This document shows, piece by piece, positions 9,324 to 16,746 of a stretch of DNA of 64,000 nt. The stretch lies in the NCBI GenBank assembly GCA_963835775.1, contig CAWIHB010000006.1, forward strand, positions 186,001 to 250,000, given 5' to 3'. A model generated the notes under the pieces. That model did no database searches. It had not been told where the DNA came from and saw nothing but the letters and a program-made list of their open reading frames with translations. Each line of letters opens with the position of its first letter. The first letter of the stretch is position 1. The translations under genes and the position numbers were made by a program. This stretch comes from Palsa-504 sp963835775 (GTDB lineage Bacteria; Actinomycetota; Actinomycetes; Streptosporangiales; Streptosporangiaceae).

Positions 9324-10091
9324 GTGGTGCCGATGACCATACCCGCTTCCGTATCTCACATTCGCCTCTTGAATGGCTTTGAGCTTTCGGTGGCCGGAGA
9401 CGCTGTTCCCGTCAATATCGGCTCGCAGCGGCTGGTCATCTTCCTGGCCCTGCACAATGGGCTGCTACGGCGGAGCCACGTCGCGGGTACGCTCTGGCCG
9501 GATGTTCCGCCGGGCCGTGCATGCGCAAACTTGCGGGCAAGCATCTGGCGGCTGCCACTAACCTGCCGGACGATAATTGACCTTCCAGCCCAGCACATCA
9601 AGCTGGCCGTCGGAGTCACCGTGGACTTTCTCGCTGCGGTGGCACTTGCGCGACGGCTTATTGACTGCTCGGAAGACTGTGACGAGAACGATCTCAGCGA
9701 GCGCGCCAGGGCTGAACTGTCCAGCGAGTTGCTCCCCGCATCCTACGACGACTGGGTGCTCATGGAGCGGGAACGATTCCGTCAGCTTCGCCTTCACGCG
9801 CTCGAGGCACTGTGTGAGCGGCTGACTGTCAGCGGCCGTTACGGTGAGGCGATCGACGCTGGCCTTGCCGCCGTGTGTGCCGAGCCGCTGCGCGAGAGTT
9901 CTCACCGGGTCCTGATCAGCGCTCACCTCGCCGAGGGCAATAAGGCCGAAGCGCGCCGCCAGTACGAGTTGTACCGCCAGTTCGCGCGTGACGAGCTTGG
10001 AGTGGAGCCGTCCCGCACTCTTCGCGACCAGATCGTCCAGGCCTCCGGCGCAGGACCGTTCCTTGCTCGCAGGTCAGCTGGCAAGGCTTAG
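9324..10091 (+). CDS. BTAD-domain (SARP/AfsR-like) transcriptional regulator 2
   Basis: 255 residues, or 252 if it starts at ATG 9333. It has the same layout as the regulator at 8032: a winged-helix (IRLLNGFELSVAGDAVPV, SQRLVIFLALHNGLLRR, LRASIWRLP) followed by a BTAD (LLPASYDDWVLMERERFRQLRLHALEALCE, RESSHRVLISAHLAEGN, LGVEPSRTL). By eye it is about half identical to the first copy, so it is a gene duplication. Both lie on the plus strand. SARP-type proteins are activators; the target here is not shown by the sequence. Confidence 0.9.
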   Translation: MVPMTIPASVSHIRLLNGFELSVAGDAVPVNIGSQRLVIFLALHNGLLRRSHVAGTLWPDVPPGRACANLRASIWRLPLTCRTIIDLPAQHIKLAVGVTVDFLAAVALARRLIDCSEDCDENDLSERARAELSSELLPASYDDWVLMERERFRQLRLHALEALCERLTVSGRYGEAIDAGLAAVCAEPLRESSHRVLISAHLAEGNKAEARRQYELYRQFARDELGVEPSRTLRDQIVQASGAGPFLARRSAGKA

Positions 10092-10144
10092 GTAGGCCAG
10101 CCAGCCCGTGAGTCCAATGGCCGCGAGACCGCGGCCAGCAACTG

Positions 10145-10678
10145 CTAGGTGGCGCCCCACGGGCCAGAGCTTAGGACGTTCGAGTGAGTGCAAACCCGCA
10201 CACCATCACTGGCCGGGCGGCTCCCCCGTCGCGGTGTAGTAGGACGTCGCCCCCGCGCAGCAACAGCGACTTCGGTGTCAGTGAGGCTGGACCATCCGTA
10301 GGCTGGCGTGGTTGCCGTGTTGCGCCGCGGCGGGGCGCCAGGCGTCGGTGCGGTTGCTGTGCGGGGGCGGATGAGCACGCCAACTAGGCGAATCCCATCG
10401 AGAACGGGCTCGCAGCGGATCACGATCTGCCGGCCGGTGGCAAGCGGGACCGGGAATGGCTTCTGCTGCCCGCTGGCCTTACCACCCAGCAGGAAGGCAG
10501 GGCAATGGGAAAGATCATGCTTAACCTCGTCGATGAACTCGGGTGCCTGCTGGTCCTGGCTAAGCTCTTCGAACTGGGCACGGGACGGGTTCCGAAGTGG
10601 TAGCCAATGCGCTGCGGTGCGTCCTCGTCGAGGGCCTTGCGCGTGGGGCGCTCGCTGCGCCCGCGGGCGAGGGAGCAT
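10145..10678 (-). pseudogene. Degraded region with a relaxase N-terminal relic (about 10207-10262)
   Basis: The stretch at about 10207-10262 is nearly identical, on the same strand, to the codons for GAMSYYTAAGEPPGQW of the intact relaxase (around 41095-41150), but it is isolated from any relaxase body. The neighbouring open frame to 10678 (178 codons) contains protein-like text (FIDEVKHDLSHCPAFLLGG, PLATGRQIVIRCEPVLDGI) that I do not recognise and that runs into frame-shifted relic sequence at its end. I read the whole as debris of an older integrated element. Confidence 0.5.
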
Positions 10679-10696
10679 CCGGTAAGCCCCAGCCGG

Positions 10697-11236
10697 TCAG
10701 GGAACCGCGGGAGCGTCTGCCGCGCGCAAGGGCTGCAGCAGCCGGTGCGGCCTGGTCAGCGCGGTGGTTACCCAGCTGTCGTCATCGGCCGGCGGCTCGA
10801 GCGCGGGACCGGGGGTGACGATGGTGTCCGCCGCGGGCACCGGCCTGCCGCAGGCATCGCACCGGCCGCACCGGTCGACCTGCCCGCCGTCGGCGGCGTG
10901 CTGGAACAGCCGCCGCGGGCCGCCGGGGGCGCAGTAGTCGTCTCCCCAGCTCATCAGGGACAGGATGACTGGCCACAGGGCTGCGCCCTTGCCGGTCAGC
11001 TCGTATTCGAGGTGGTGCTCGCCGGCGACCCGGGTCATCACGCCGGACGCGGTCAGGGTCTTCAGCCTGCTGGCCAGTACCGCCCGCGGTATACGGAGAT
11101 GGTCGATGAAGTCTGCGAACCGGCGCACTCCCCAGAATGCGTCGCGGATGATCAGCAGGGTCCACCGTTCGCCGGTGATTTCCAGTGAGCGGGCCAGCGA
11201 GCAGGCCTGCCCGGCGTAGTCGTGCGGAAGAGCCAT
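10697..11236 (-). CDS. HxlR-family winged-helix transcriptional regulator
   Basis: 179 residues. The N-terminal ~90 match HxlR regulators: CSLARSLEITGERWTLLIIRDAF, then RRFADFIDHLRIPRAVLASRLKTL and YELTGKGAALWPVILSLMSWGDD. The C-terminal ~60 residues carry a short Cys cluster (CGRCDACGRP) that may bind a metal, then a Pro-rich tail. HxlR proteins usually respond to reactive compounds or ligands and regulate a neighbouring gene. Its start overlaps head to head with the ArsC-like gene by 15 bp, so it has no upstream space of its own, which suggests a rearrangement there. Confidence 0.88.
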   Translation of the reverse strand: MALPHDYAGQACSLARSLEITGERWTLLIIRDAFWGVRRFADFIDHLRIPRAVLASRLKTLTASGVMTRVAGEHHLEYELTGKGAALWPVILSLMSWGDDYCAPGGPRRLFQHAADGGQVDRCGRCDACGRPVPAADTIVTPGPALEPPADDDSWVTTALTRPHRLLQPLRAADAPAVP

Positions 11237-11665
11237 GCCGCGCTGGACTCACTGGCCGTCCCGCCCGGCCGCGCCGCGCGAAGAGTGCTGTTCGTGTGCA
11301 CGGCCAACTCGGCCCGCTCGCACCTGGCCGCGGCGCTGTGGCGGCGGGCCAGCGCCGTCCCGGCCGTATCGGCCGGCACCCACCCGGCCGCGCGGATCGA
11401 CCCCGGCGCGATCGCCGCCGCCCGGCGGCACCGGCTGCCGCTGCCCCGGGTGCGGCCCCGCCACCTCGGCCAGGTCCAGGACGAGGGCGACCTGGTGGTC
11501 ACCGTCTGCGATATGGCCCGCGAGGAACTCGGCGGCGCCGCGGCGGTGCACTGGTCCGTGCCGGACCCGGTCCCGGCCGGCGACCCGGCCAGCTTCGACG
11601 CGGCCCTATCCGAGCTCAGCCGCCGGGTCGAGCGGCTCGCGCCGCACCTGGCCACCACCTCCTGA
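11222..11665 (+). CDS. Arsenate reductase-like low-molecular-weight phosphatase, probably 5'-truncated
   Basis: 147 residues. The catalytic P-loop is CTANSARS at about residues 27-34 (CX5R), preceded by the beta-strand VLFVCT. Asp in the C-terminal VPDPVPAG loop fits the general acid. This is the LMW-PTP fold used by thiol-coupled arsenate reductases. The ~25 residues before the fold (RKSHAALDSLAVPPGRAARR) resemble the linker joining an ArsR-type HTH to this domain in actinobacterial fusion proteins. With the start lying inside the HxlR gene's 5' end, I infer that an N-terminal HTH was lost. The phosphatase domain itself is complete. Confidence 0.75.
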   Translation: MRKSHAALDSLAVPPGRAARRVLFVCTANSARSHLAAALWRRASAVPAVSAGTHPAARIDPGAIAAARRHRLPLPRVRPRHLGQVQDEGDLVVTVCDMAREELGGAAAVHWSVPDPVPAGDPASFDAALSELSRRVERLAPHLATTS

Positions 11666-11687
11666 CCTCCCGGACCCGGCCGCCTGG

Positions 11688-12191
11688 TCACACGAGCGGG
11701 CTGCGGCGTTCGAGGAGCACGGTGTCGCGCCAGCGGCCGTGGTGCCGGGCGATGCGTTCCCGGGTGCCCACGACGCGGAACCCGGCGGACCGGTGCAGGG
11801 CCACGGTGGCTGTGTTCTCCGGGAAGATGCTGCTCTGGATGGTCCAGATCCCGGCAGCCTCGGTGGAGGCGATCAGCGCGGCCAGCAGCGCCCGGCCGGT
11901 ACCCTGGCCGCGGGCGGCGGGGTGGACGTAGACCGAATGCTCGACGACCCCGGCGTAGACGCGGCGGCCGGACACCGGTGAGGCGGATACCCAGCCGGTG
12001 ACCTGGCCCGTCACGGTGGCGACGAACCGGTGGCCGGGCAGCCGGGCTGCGGAGAATGCGTCCCACTGCGGTGCGCGGGTCTCGAACGTGGCGTTGCCTT
12101 CATCCATCCCGGCCTGGTAGATCGCCAGCACGTCCGTCGCGTGCGCATCGGTCATCACCTCTATCCGCAGGCCCGGATCCGGGGCAGGCAT
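11688..12191 (-). CDS. arsN: GNAT N-acetyltransferase, ArsN-like
   Basis: 167 residues from ATG 12191. Acetyl-CoA binding GNAT motifs are clear: EHSVYVHPAARGQGTGRALL (motif A, with RGQGTG), NTATVALHRSAGFRVVGTRE (motif B). The pattern is the phosphinothricin/arsinothricin acetyltransferase family. Its location 4 bp downstream of arsM in an ars cluster points to ArsN, which N-acetylates arsinothricin-type antibiotics; phosphinothricin acetylation is the alternative. It is translated leftward with arsM. Function is inferred from family plus context. Confidence 0.75.
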   Translation of the reverse strand: MPAPDPGLRIEVMTDAHATDVLAIYQAGMDEGNATFETRAPQWDAFSAARLPGHRFVATVTGQVTGWVSASPVSGRRVYAGVVEHSVYVHPAARGQGTGRALLAALIASTEAAGIWTIQSSIFPENTATVALHRSAGFRVVGTRERIARHHGRWRDTVLLERRSPLV

Positions 12192-12195
12192 GGTG

Positions 12196-12957
12196 TCAGG
12201 GCCGGGCCGCGCGGATGATCGCCGAGTGCAGGCCATCGGCGACCTGGTGCGTCGGGGTGATGGTGACGGCGGTGAAGCCCGCCGCGGCCAGCCCGGCGCG
12301 GTACTCGGCGAACGACGGGGCGCCGGCGATGCAGCCGACCTGGCTGCCGTGCTCGATCCGCTCGGCGGGGGTGAGGTGGTCCCCGGCCAGGATGTCGGAG
12401 ATGCCCAGGCGGCCGCCCGGGCGCAGCACCCGGAAGCTCTCGGCGAATACAGCGGCCCGGTCGGTGGACAAGTTGATCACGCAGTTCGAGATGACCACGT
12501 CCACCGAGCGGTCCGGCAGCGGGATCGCCTCGATCCGGCCGGGCAGGAACTCCGCGTTGGCGGCCCCGGCCTCCCGGGCATGAGCGCGGGCCAGGTCCAG
12601 CATCTCCTCGGTCATGTCCAGGCCGTACGCCTTCCCGGCCGGGGCGACCCGGCGGGCCGACAGCAGCACATCGATGCCGGCGCCGCAGCCCAGGTCCAGC
12701 ACCGTTTCCCCGGGCCGCAGGTCCGCCACCGCGACCGGGTTGCCGCACCCCAGGCTGGCCCGCACCGCACCCTGCGGCACGCCGACCGTATCGGGGTACC
12801 CATCCGGGCCGAAGCCGCCCGCGGCGAACTCGCCCGGGTCGCAGTCGCTGACCTGCTGGCCGGCCTGCGCGGCCCGGGCCAGGCCGGCGTACCGGGCGGC
12901 GACCGCCGCCCGGACCTCGTCCTGATCAGCTGGGTATTCGGCGGGCGGCATGGTCAT
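12196..12957 (-). CDS. arsM: Arsenite S-adenosylmethionine methyltransferase
   Basis: 253 residues. The SAM-binding Rossmann motif is VLDLGCGAGIDVLLSA, with the downstream acidic GLDMTEEML. The family hallmarks are SLGCGNPVAVADL before the SAM site, VVISNCVINLS after it, and a third conserved Cys in GSQVGCIAGAP, so the three cysteines that bind trivalent arsenic are present. It converts As(III) to methylated species in the cytoplasm. It is preceded by arsR2 with only 4 bp between them and followed by the acetyltransferase, forming one operon under ArsR control. Confidence 0.93.
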   Translation of the reverse strand: MTMPPAEYPADQDEVRAAVAARYAGLARAAQAGQQVSDCDPGEFAAGGFGPDGYPDTVGVPQGAVRASLGCGNPVAVADLRPGETVLDLGCGAGIDVLLSARRVAPAGKAYGLDMTEEMLDLARAHAREAGAANAEFLPGRIEAIPLPDRSVDVVISNCVINLSTDRAAVFAESFRVLRPGGRLGISDILAGDHLTPAERIEHGSQVGCIAGAPSFAEYRAGLAAAGFTAVTITPTHQVADGLHSAIIRAARP

Positions 12958-12961
12958 CTCC

Positions 12962-13300
12962 TCACGCTGCGGGGACTGCGGACGGGACGGGCGACGGCTT
13001 GCCCATCACCAGGTCGGCGGCCGTCGGGAAGCAGGACACGCAGTTGCTGTTGATCCGGTACAGCCGGGACGTGCCGCGGTCCTCGGCCAGCACGAACCCG
13101 ACCGCGGCCAGCTGGCGCAGGTGCTCCAACACGGTCGACTGGCCCACCGGCACCGCCGCCACGATCTCCTTGACCGTCAGCGGCCGGCCGGCCCGGGCCA
13201 GCAGCGAGACCACCTGGACCCGGGTCCCGTCGGCCAGCGCCTTGAACCATGCCGCGTACGTCTCGGCGGTCTGCCGGTCCAGCGCGCGCGCATCATTCAT
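12962..13300 (-). CDS. arsR: ArsR-family repressor with C-terminal Cys pair (arsR2)
   Basis: 112 residues from ATG 13300. The upstream TTG at 13324 would bury the palindrome at the promoter, so I prefer the ATG. Winged-helix DNA-binding region: ALADGTRVQVVSLLARAG, then VPVGQSTVLEHLRQLAAVGFV. The C-terminal NSNCVSCFPTAADL gives a CxxC pair suited to trivalent arsenic or antimony sensing, a site placement unlike the helix-4 Cys pair of classical ArsR. It leads the arsR-arsM-arsN operon and likely autoregulates it through the palindrome at 13299-13314. Confidence 0.88.
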   Translation of the reverse strand: MNDARALDRQTAETYAAWFKALADGTRVQVVSLLARAGRPLTVKEIVAAVPVGQSTVLEHLRQLAAVGFVLAEDRGTSRLYRINSNCVSCFPTAADLVMGKPSPVPSAVPAA

Positions 13301-13314
13301 CGTTAATCGACGAT
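13299..13314. promoter_or_regulatory. Palindromic operator candidate ahead of arsR2
   Basis: ATCGTTAATCGACGAT is an inverted repeat (ATCG/CGAT with TTAA/TCGA inside). It touches the start codon of arsR2, and a related GACGAT follows. Position and symmetry fit an ArsR-type operator. This is inference from the sequence alone. Confidence 0.5.
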
Positions 13315-13355
13315 AGACGATCAATAGCCGGAGCGGAACCCCCGGACCGGGCCGG

Positions 13356-13721
13356 CTACCCGGGCGGGCAGCCGATCAGGGCGCCGAGGCTGGCCAGCGC
13401 CTGCGGGCGGACCCGGTAGTACACCCACACGCCGCGCTTGTCCCGGTCCACCAGCCCGGCCTCGTGCAGCACCCTCAGGTGATGGGAGATCGTCGGCTGC
13501 GACAGGTCGAACGCCTCGTTCAGGTCGCACACGCACGCCTCCCCGCCCGGCCGGGAGGCCACCAGGGACATCAGCCGCAGCCGCACCGGGTCGGCCAGGG
13601 CCTTCAGCAGCGGCGCGACCTGTTCGGCCTGCTCCATGGTCAGCGGCTCGGCGGACAGCGGCGCGCAGCACGCCGCCGTCTCCGCCGCGTTGACCACCGT
13701 CAGCGCCAGGAAATTAGACAC
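13356..13721 (-). CDS. arsR: ArsR-family metalloregulatory repressor (arsR1)
   Basis: 121 residues from GTG 13721. Winged-helix: LLKALADPVRLRLMSLVAS, with the metal-site segment GGEACVCDLNEAFDLSQPTISHHLRVLHEAGLV, where CVC lies at the start of the recognition helix as in classical arsenic sensors. An extra Cys pair (TAACCAPLS) sits at the N-terminus. It binds as a dimer and releases DNA on As(III). It is divergent from arsI, separated by 86 bp with two inverted motif copies, so it probably controls both its own gene and arsI. Confidence 0.92.
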   Translation of the reverse strand: MSNFLALTVVNAAETAACCAPLSAEPLTMEQAEQVAPLLKALADPVRLRLMSLVASRPGGEACVCDLNEAFDLSQPTISHHLRVLHEAGLVDRDKRGVWVYYRVRPQALASLGALIGCPPG

Positions 13722-13727
13722 TCATCT

Positions 13728-13793
13728 ATATTGACATACGTCTATGCCTGTGGCAAGCTCGCTCACAAGCAAGACATAGACAGACATCGATAT
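13728..13793. promoter_or_regulatory. Divergent arsR1-arsI promoter with two inverted copies of a 19-bp motif
   Basis: Copy 1 on the minus strand at 13728-13746 reads CATAGACGTATGTCAATAT; copy 2 on the plus strand at 13775-13793 reads CATAGACAGACATCGATAT (14 of 19 identical). The segment is much more AT-rich than its flanks. Symmetric placement between divergent genes suggests ArsR operators overlapping both promoters. arsI has a strong GGAGG ribosome site at 13799-13803. Confidence 0.55.
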
Positions 13794-13807
13794 CCGTGGA
13801 GGTTGCC

Positions 13808-14332
13808 ATGTCCCGCGTGCAGCTCGCGCTGAACGTCAATGACATCGAGGAGGCCGTCGCCTTCTACGCCAAGCTGTTCGGCACCGAGCCGGCCAAGCGC
13901 AGGCCCGGCTACGCCAACTTCGCCATCACCGAGCCGCCGCTCAAGCTCGTCCTGCTGGAGAACCCCGGCCAGGGCGGCACCCTGAACCACCTCGGCGTCG
14001 AAGTCGACAGCGCCAACGCCGTCGACGCCGAGCAGGCCCGGCTCGCCGAGTCCGGCCTGGCCGCGGTCGACGAGCGCGACACCACCTGCTGCTACGCCCG
14101 GCAGGACAAGTTCTGGGTCAAGGGCGCCCCGGGCGGCGAGCGGTGGGAGATCTACACCGTCCTGGCCGACAGCCAGACCTTCTGGGGCCAGGACGGCAGC
14201 CAGAGCTGGGATGCCGCCGAGGACGCGCTCGACGAAACGCCCGGCACAAGCGCCGGCGGACAGGCCGTCCAGTGCTGCGGCGGCCCGCAGGCAGTCAGCC
14301 TCGACGAGCCCACCACCGCTAGCCGCGGCTAG
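13808..14332 (+). CDS. arsI: ArsI/CadI-family vicinal-oxygen-chelate metalloenzyme (C-As lyase-like)
   Basis: 174 residues from ATG 13808 behind GGAGG. Vicinal oxygen chelate fold: opening SRVQLALNVNDIEEAVAFYAKLFG; metal ligands fit His in LNHLGVEV and Glu in GERWEIYTVLAD; the arsenic-binding Cys pair is DTTCCYARQDKFWV. The last ~35 residues carry a further Cys pair (VQCCGGP). Members cleave the C-As bond of trivalent methylarsenicals; some are annotated as cadmium-induced CadI. The DTTCCYA motif and the ars context favour C-As lyase. Confidence 0.9.
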   Translation: MSRVQLALNVNDIEEAVAFYAKLFGTEPAKRRPGYANFAITEPPLKLVLLENPGQGGTLNHLGVEVDSANAVDAEQARLAESGLAAVDERDTTCCYARQDKFWVKGAPGGERWEIYTVLADSQTFWGQDGSQSWDAAEDALDETPGTSAGGQAVQCCGGPQAVSLDEPTTASRG

Positions 14333-14334
14333 CT

Positions 14335-14860
14335 GGCGGCCAGGTGGACGCGCAAGATCATTGCCCGGGGGACTTGTGCTGTTATTGCCCGCAACGCCAG
14401 CATGGCCTGGCTTACAGCTCGATCTCTGCCTCGTAGGAGGCTTGGGGTTGCGCCGTGTGTTCGGGTTCTGCGGAGGCTTCTCGTCGGAGGCGAGCGGCGT
14501 ACTCGGCTTGGGCCTCGCGGCCGGCGTTTTCGGCGGCCAGGCCCTTGGCTGCCTCGGGCGGCATGGGCCAGCATCTCGTCGAGGCTTGCGGCCCGGTCAG
14601 GCCGGCCGGGCTGGGCATCGGTTCGCGGGTCGGGCTTGGGGCTGCTGTCCGGCTCCGGCACGCGTTCGGACCCAGGTTGGGGCGTGCGCACGGGCGGCCA
14701 GGGCCTGCCCGCCGTGACGGCGGCCTGGTGCTCGCGCTCGATGGCGCGGTTCACGGCGGCGAGGTCGGCTTCGAGCTGACGCCAGCACTGCAGCGTGGTC
14801 TGCGGCTGGCTTCCGGTTCCGGCAGCCTGGAGTTCATGCTGCTGGACCGGAAGACATCCC
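14335..14860 (-). pseudogene. Relic of a MobF relaxase C-terminus plus downstream sequence
   Basis: Minus-strand text such as WRQLEADLAAVNRAIEREH and, in another frame, AQAEYAARLRREAS with final ASYEAEIEL closely matches the last ~150 residues of the intact relaxase ending at 36960. The two halves are separated by a frameshift near 14565. Homology continues beyond the stop: 14335-14420 aligns with about 36885-36985 (shared CCAGGTGGAC and CGCAAGATCA blocks). The remainder of the relaxase is missing beyond about 14850, right where the IS110 element begins. Confidence 0.85.
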
Positions 14861-14873
14861 AGGAGCTTAAGTG

Positions 14874-16109
14874 TCAAGCGGCTACGGAAGATTGAGGGAG
14901 GTTTTCGCGGTGGGACCAGGCGGTTGCCTCGTCGTAGAGGGTGCGGGTCTTGAGGCATCCGTGCAGGATGCCGACGAGGCGGTTGGCGAGGCGGCGGAGG
15001 GCGTCATTGTGTTCGATCCCGCGGGCGCGGAGCTCGTCGTAGAGGGCGCGGGCGCCGGGCGAGGCGTTCAGCGACGCGAAGGCCTGGGCGTTCAGCGCGT
15101 CGACGAGCCGGTCGTTGTGAATGAACCGGGCGGTGACGACCTTCTTCTTGCCCGATGCCCGGGTGAGAGGGCTGGTGCCCCCGGAGTTCTTGCGGTTCTT
15201 CGCGGTGGCGTACCGGTGCGGGTCGTCGCCGAACTCGCCGAGCACCCGGGCGCCAAGGATGGCTCCCATGCCGGGCTGGGACCGGTAGATCTCAGCGTCC
15301 GGGTGCTGCCCAAAATGCTCCTCCACCTGCCCCTGCAGGGTCTTGACCTGCTCGTTCAAAGTGGTGATCACCGCGATCAGGGACCGGACGGTGACGGCAT
15401 AGGCGGCGGTCAGGGCCGGCGGCTGGCCCAGCTGCGGGCTGCGCAGGGCCGCCAGGATCGCCGTGGCCTTGTCCGCGACGTTCCGGCGGCGGGCGCGCTT
15501 AAGTGCGGCGCTGACCTGCGCGCGGGTCAGCTTCGCGGCGCGGGCCGGGTCCGGGGCCTTGGCCAGCAGCTCCAGCACGTCGGGGGCATCAAGGTCCTCG
15601 AACGCCTCCAGCGCGGCGGGAAAGTACTCCCGCAGCTGGTGCCGCAGCCGCTGCACCTGCCGGGTCCGCTCCCAGATCAGCGTCTTGTGTGTACGGGCCA
15701 GCACCTTGATGCCCCCTGCCTCCGGGCTGTCCCCGGCCGCCGCCCGCAGCTGATGCGAATCGGTGCGGACCATGTCCGCCAGCATGTGCGCGTCGCCAGC
15801 ATCGCTCTTCGCACCGGACACGCCGTGCCGCTCCCGGTACCGCGACGCCTGCAGCGGGTTCACCGGGAACACCGTGTACCCGGCCACGACCAGCGCGGCC
15901 ACCCACGGACCGCGGTCCGTCTCGATCCCGACTACCACCTCCGCATCACCGGCATCCTCGCCCAGGTACCGCCCGGTCAGCTCGTGAAACTGCGCGATCC
16001 CCGCCACGCCCTCCGGCAGCCGCTTCTTCGCCAGCACCTCCCCGGCCTCGTTCATCACCTCCACGTCGTGATGGTCCTCAGCCCAGTCATCCCCTGCGAA
16101 CAGCCGCAT
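14874..16109 (-). CDS. IS110-family transposase
   Basis: 411 residues. It has an N-terminal DEDD (RuvC-like) domain starting MRLFAGDDWAEDHHDVEV, with GIETDRGPWVAALV and KSDAGDAHMLADMVRTD, and a C-terminal Transposase_20 part (SQPGMGAILGARVLGEFGDD, NRKNSGGTSPLTRASGKK). The length is normal and there is no frameshift. IS110 elements move without terminal repeats, guided by a bridge RNA made from their non-coding end. It inserted beside the relaxase relic. The exact ends cannot be set from this sequence. Confidence 0.93.
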   Translation of the reverse strand: MRLFAGDDWAEDHHDVEVMNEAGEVLAKKRLPEGVAGIAQFHELTGRYLGEDAGDAEVVVGIETDRGPWVAALVVAGYTVFPVNPLQASRYRERHGVSGAKSDAGDAHMLADMVRTDSHQLRAAAGDSPEAGGIKVLARTHKTLIWERTRQVQRLRHQLREYFPAALEAFEDLDAPDVLELLAKAPDPARAAKLTRAQVSAALKRARRRNVADKATAILAALRSPQLGQPPALTAAYAVTVRSLIAVITTLNEQVKTLQGQVEEHFGQHPDAEIYRSQPGMGAILGARVLGEFGDDPHRYATAKNRKNSGGTSPLTRASGKKKVVTARFIHNDRLVDALNAQAFASLNASPGARALYDELRARGIEHNDALRRLANRLVGILHGCLKTRTLYDEATAWSHRENLPQSSVAA

Positions 16110-16345
16110 CCGCTCTCCCGTCCAAGATGTCGAAAACCGGCAGCAGCCTGCGGAAGAACTATCAGCGACCTAATGAAACTGTGCTCACGCCAGCAGGCGG
16201 GCACGACATCCCAGCAGCGATCAACTCTCCCGGTCACCGGCAGGGGCACGGTCTTCCGTCAGGGCTCGAAGCCCGGGAGGAAAAAGTGCTCACCTGCCGG
16301 CGGCCACCACATCCGGAGTCTGCCAGACGGCGGGCTCCCTGAGAC
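16110..16345 (-). other. Non-coding flank upstream of the IS110 transposase (possible bridge RNA region)
   Basis: About 235 bp upstream of the transposase start and before the ISKra4-like relic. In IS110-group elements the bridge RNA is encoded in the non-coding end upstream of the transposase. The segment contains complementary G/C runs (for example CCCGGG and GCCGGC blocks around 16270-16310). I cannot fold it or locate the element end, so this is positional inference. Confidence 0.35.
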
Positions 16346-16725
16346 TCATTAGGACGAATGGCTCGCCGCCCGGCTCGAGGACCTCGACTACGGGGACATC
16401 GACGGCCTCTGCCGGGCCGCCCGCGCCTACCCCCTCGAAGGCATCAGGAAAGACGAGCTCGAGACCGCCCTGGGCTACTTCGAGAACAACGCGCCCCGCA
16501 TGCGCTACCACTGGTTCCGCTCCCGGGGCCTGTTTGCCGGCTCCGGTGTCGTTGAATCCGGGTGCAAGCCGGTCATCGGGCAGCGCCTCAAACTGTCAGG
16601 CATGCACTGGACCACCGCCGACGCCGATGCCATCACCACGCTGCGCTGCCAGCAAGCCAGCAGGGCCGAAGACCAGATCCGGCAGGCACTGAACCGTCCC
16701 GAGTTTCGTGCATACTTCCTTACTT
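16346..16725 (+). pseudogene. ISKra4-like transposase, C-terminal fragment
   Basis: The plus-strand frame gives EWLAARLEDLDYGD, ETALGYFENNAPRMRYHWF, then GLFAGSGVVESGCKPVIGQR, LSGMHWTTADADAITTLRC. This is the typical C-terminus of ISKra4-type transposases, with the GSGVVE Glu. The N-terminal two thirds are missing. The frame runs straight into the IS3 element at about 16725, so the fragment was interrupted or flanked by that insertion. It is related to the fragment near 19950-20095. Confidence 0.75.
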
Positions 16726-16746
16726 GGGAAGGATGGCACGTTTCAA

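Noticed and set aside
13796..13807. GTG-start extension of arsI by four codons
   Set aside because: The ATG at 13808 has the GGAGG site at the right distance; the extension lies in the promoter.
14871..16352. 493-codon plus-strand open frame
   Set aside because: Antisense of the IS110 transposase.
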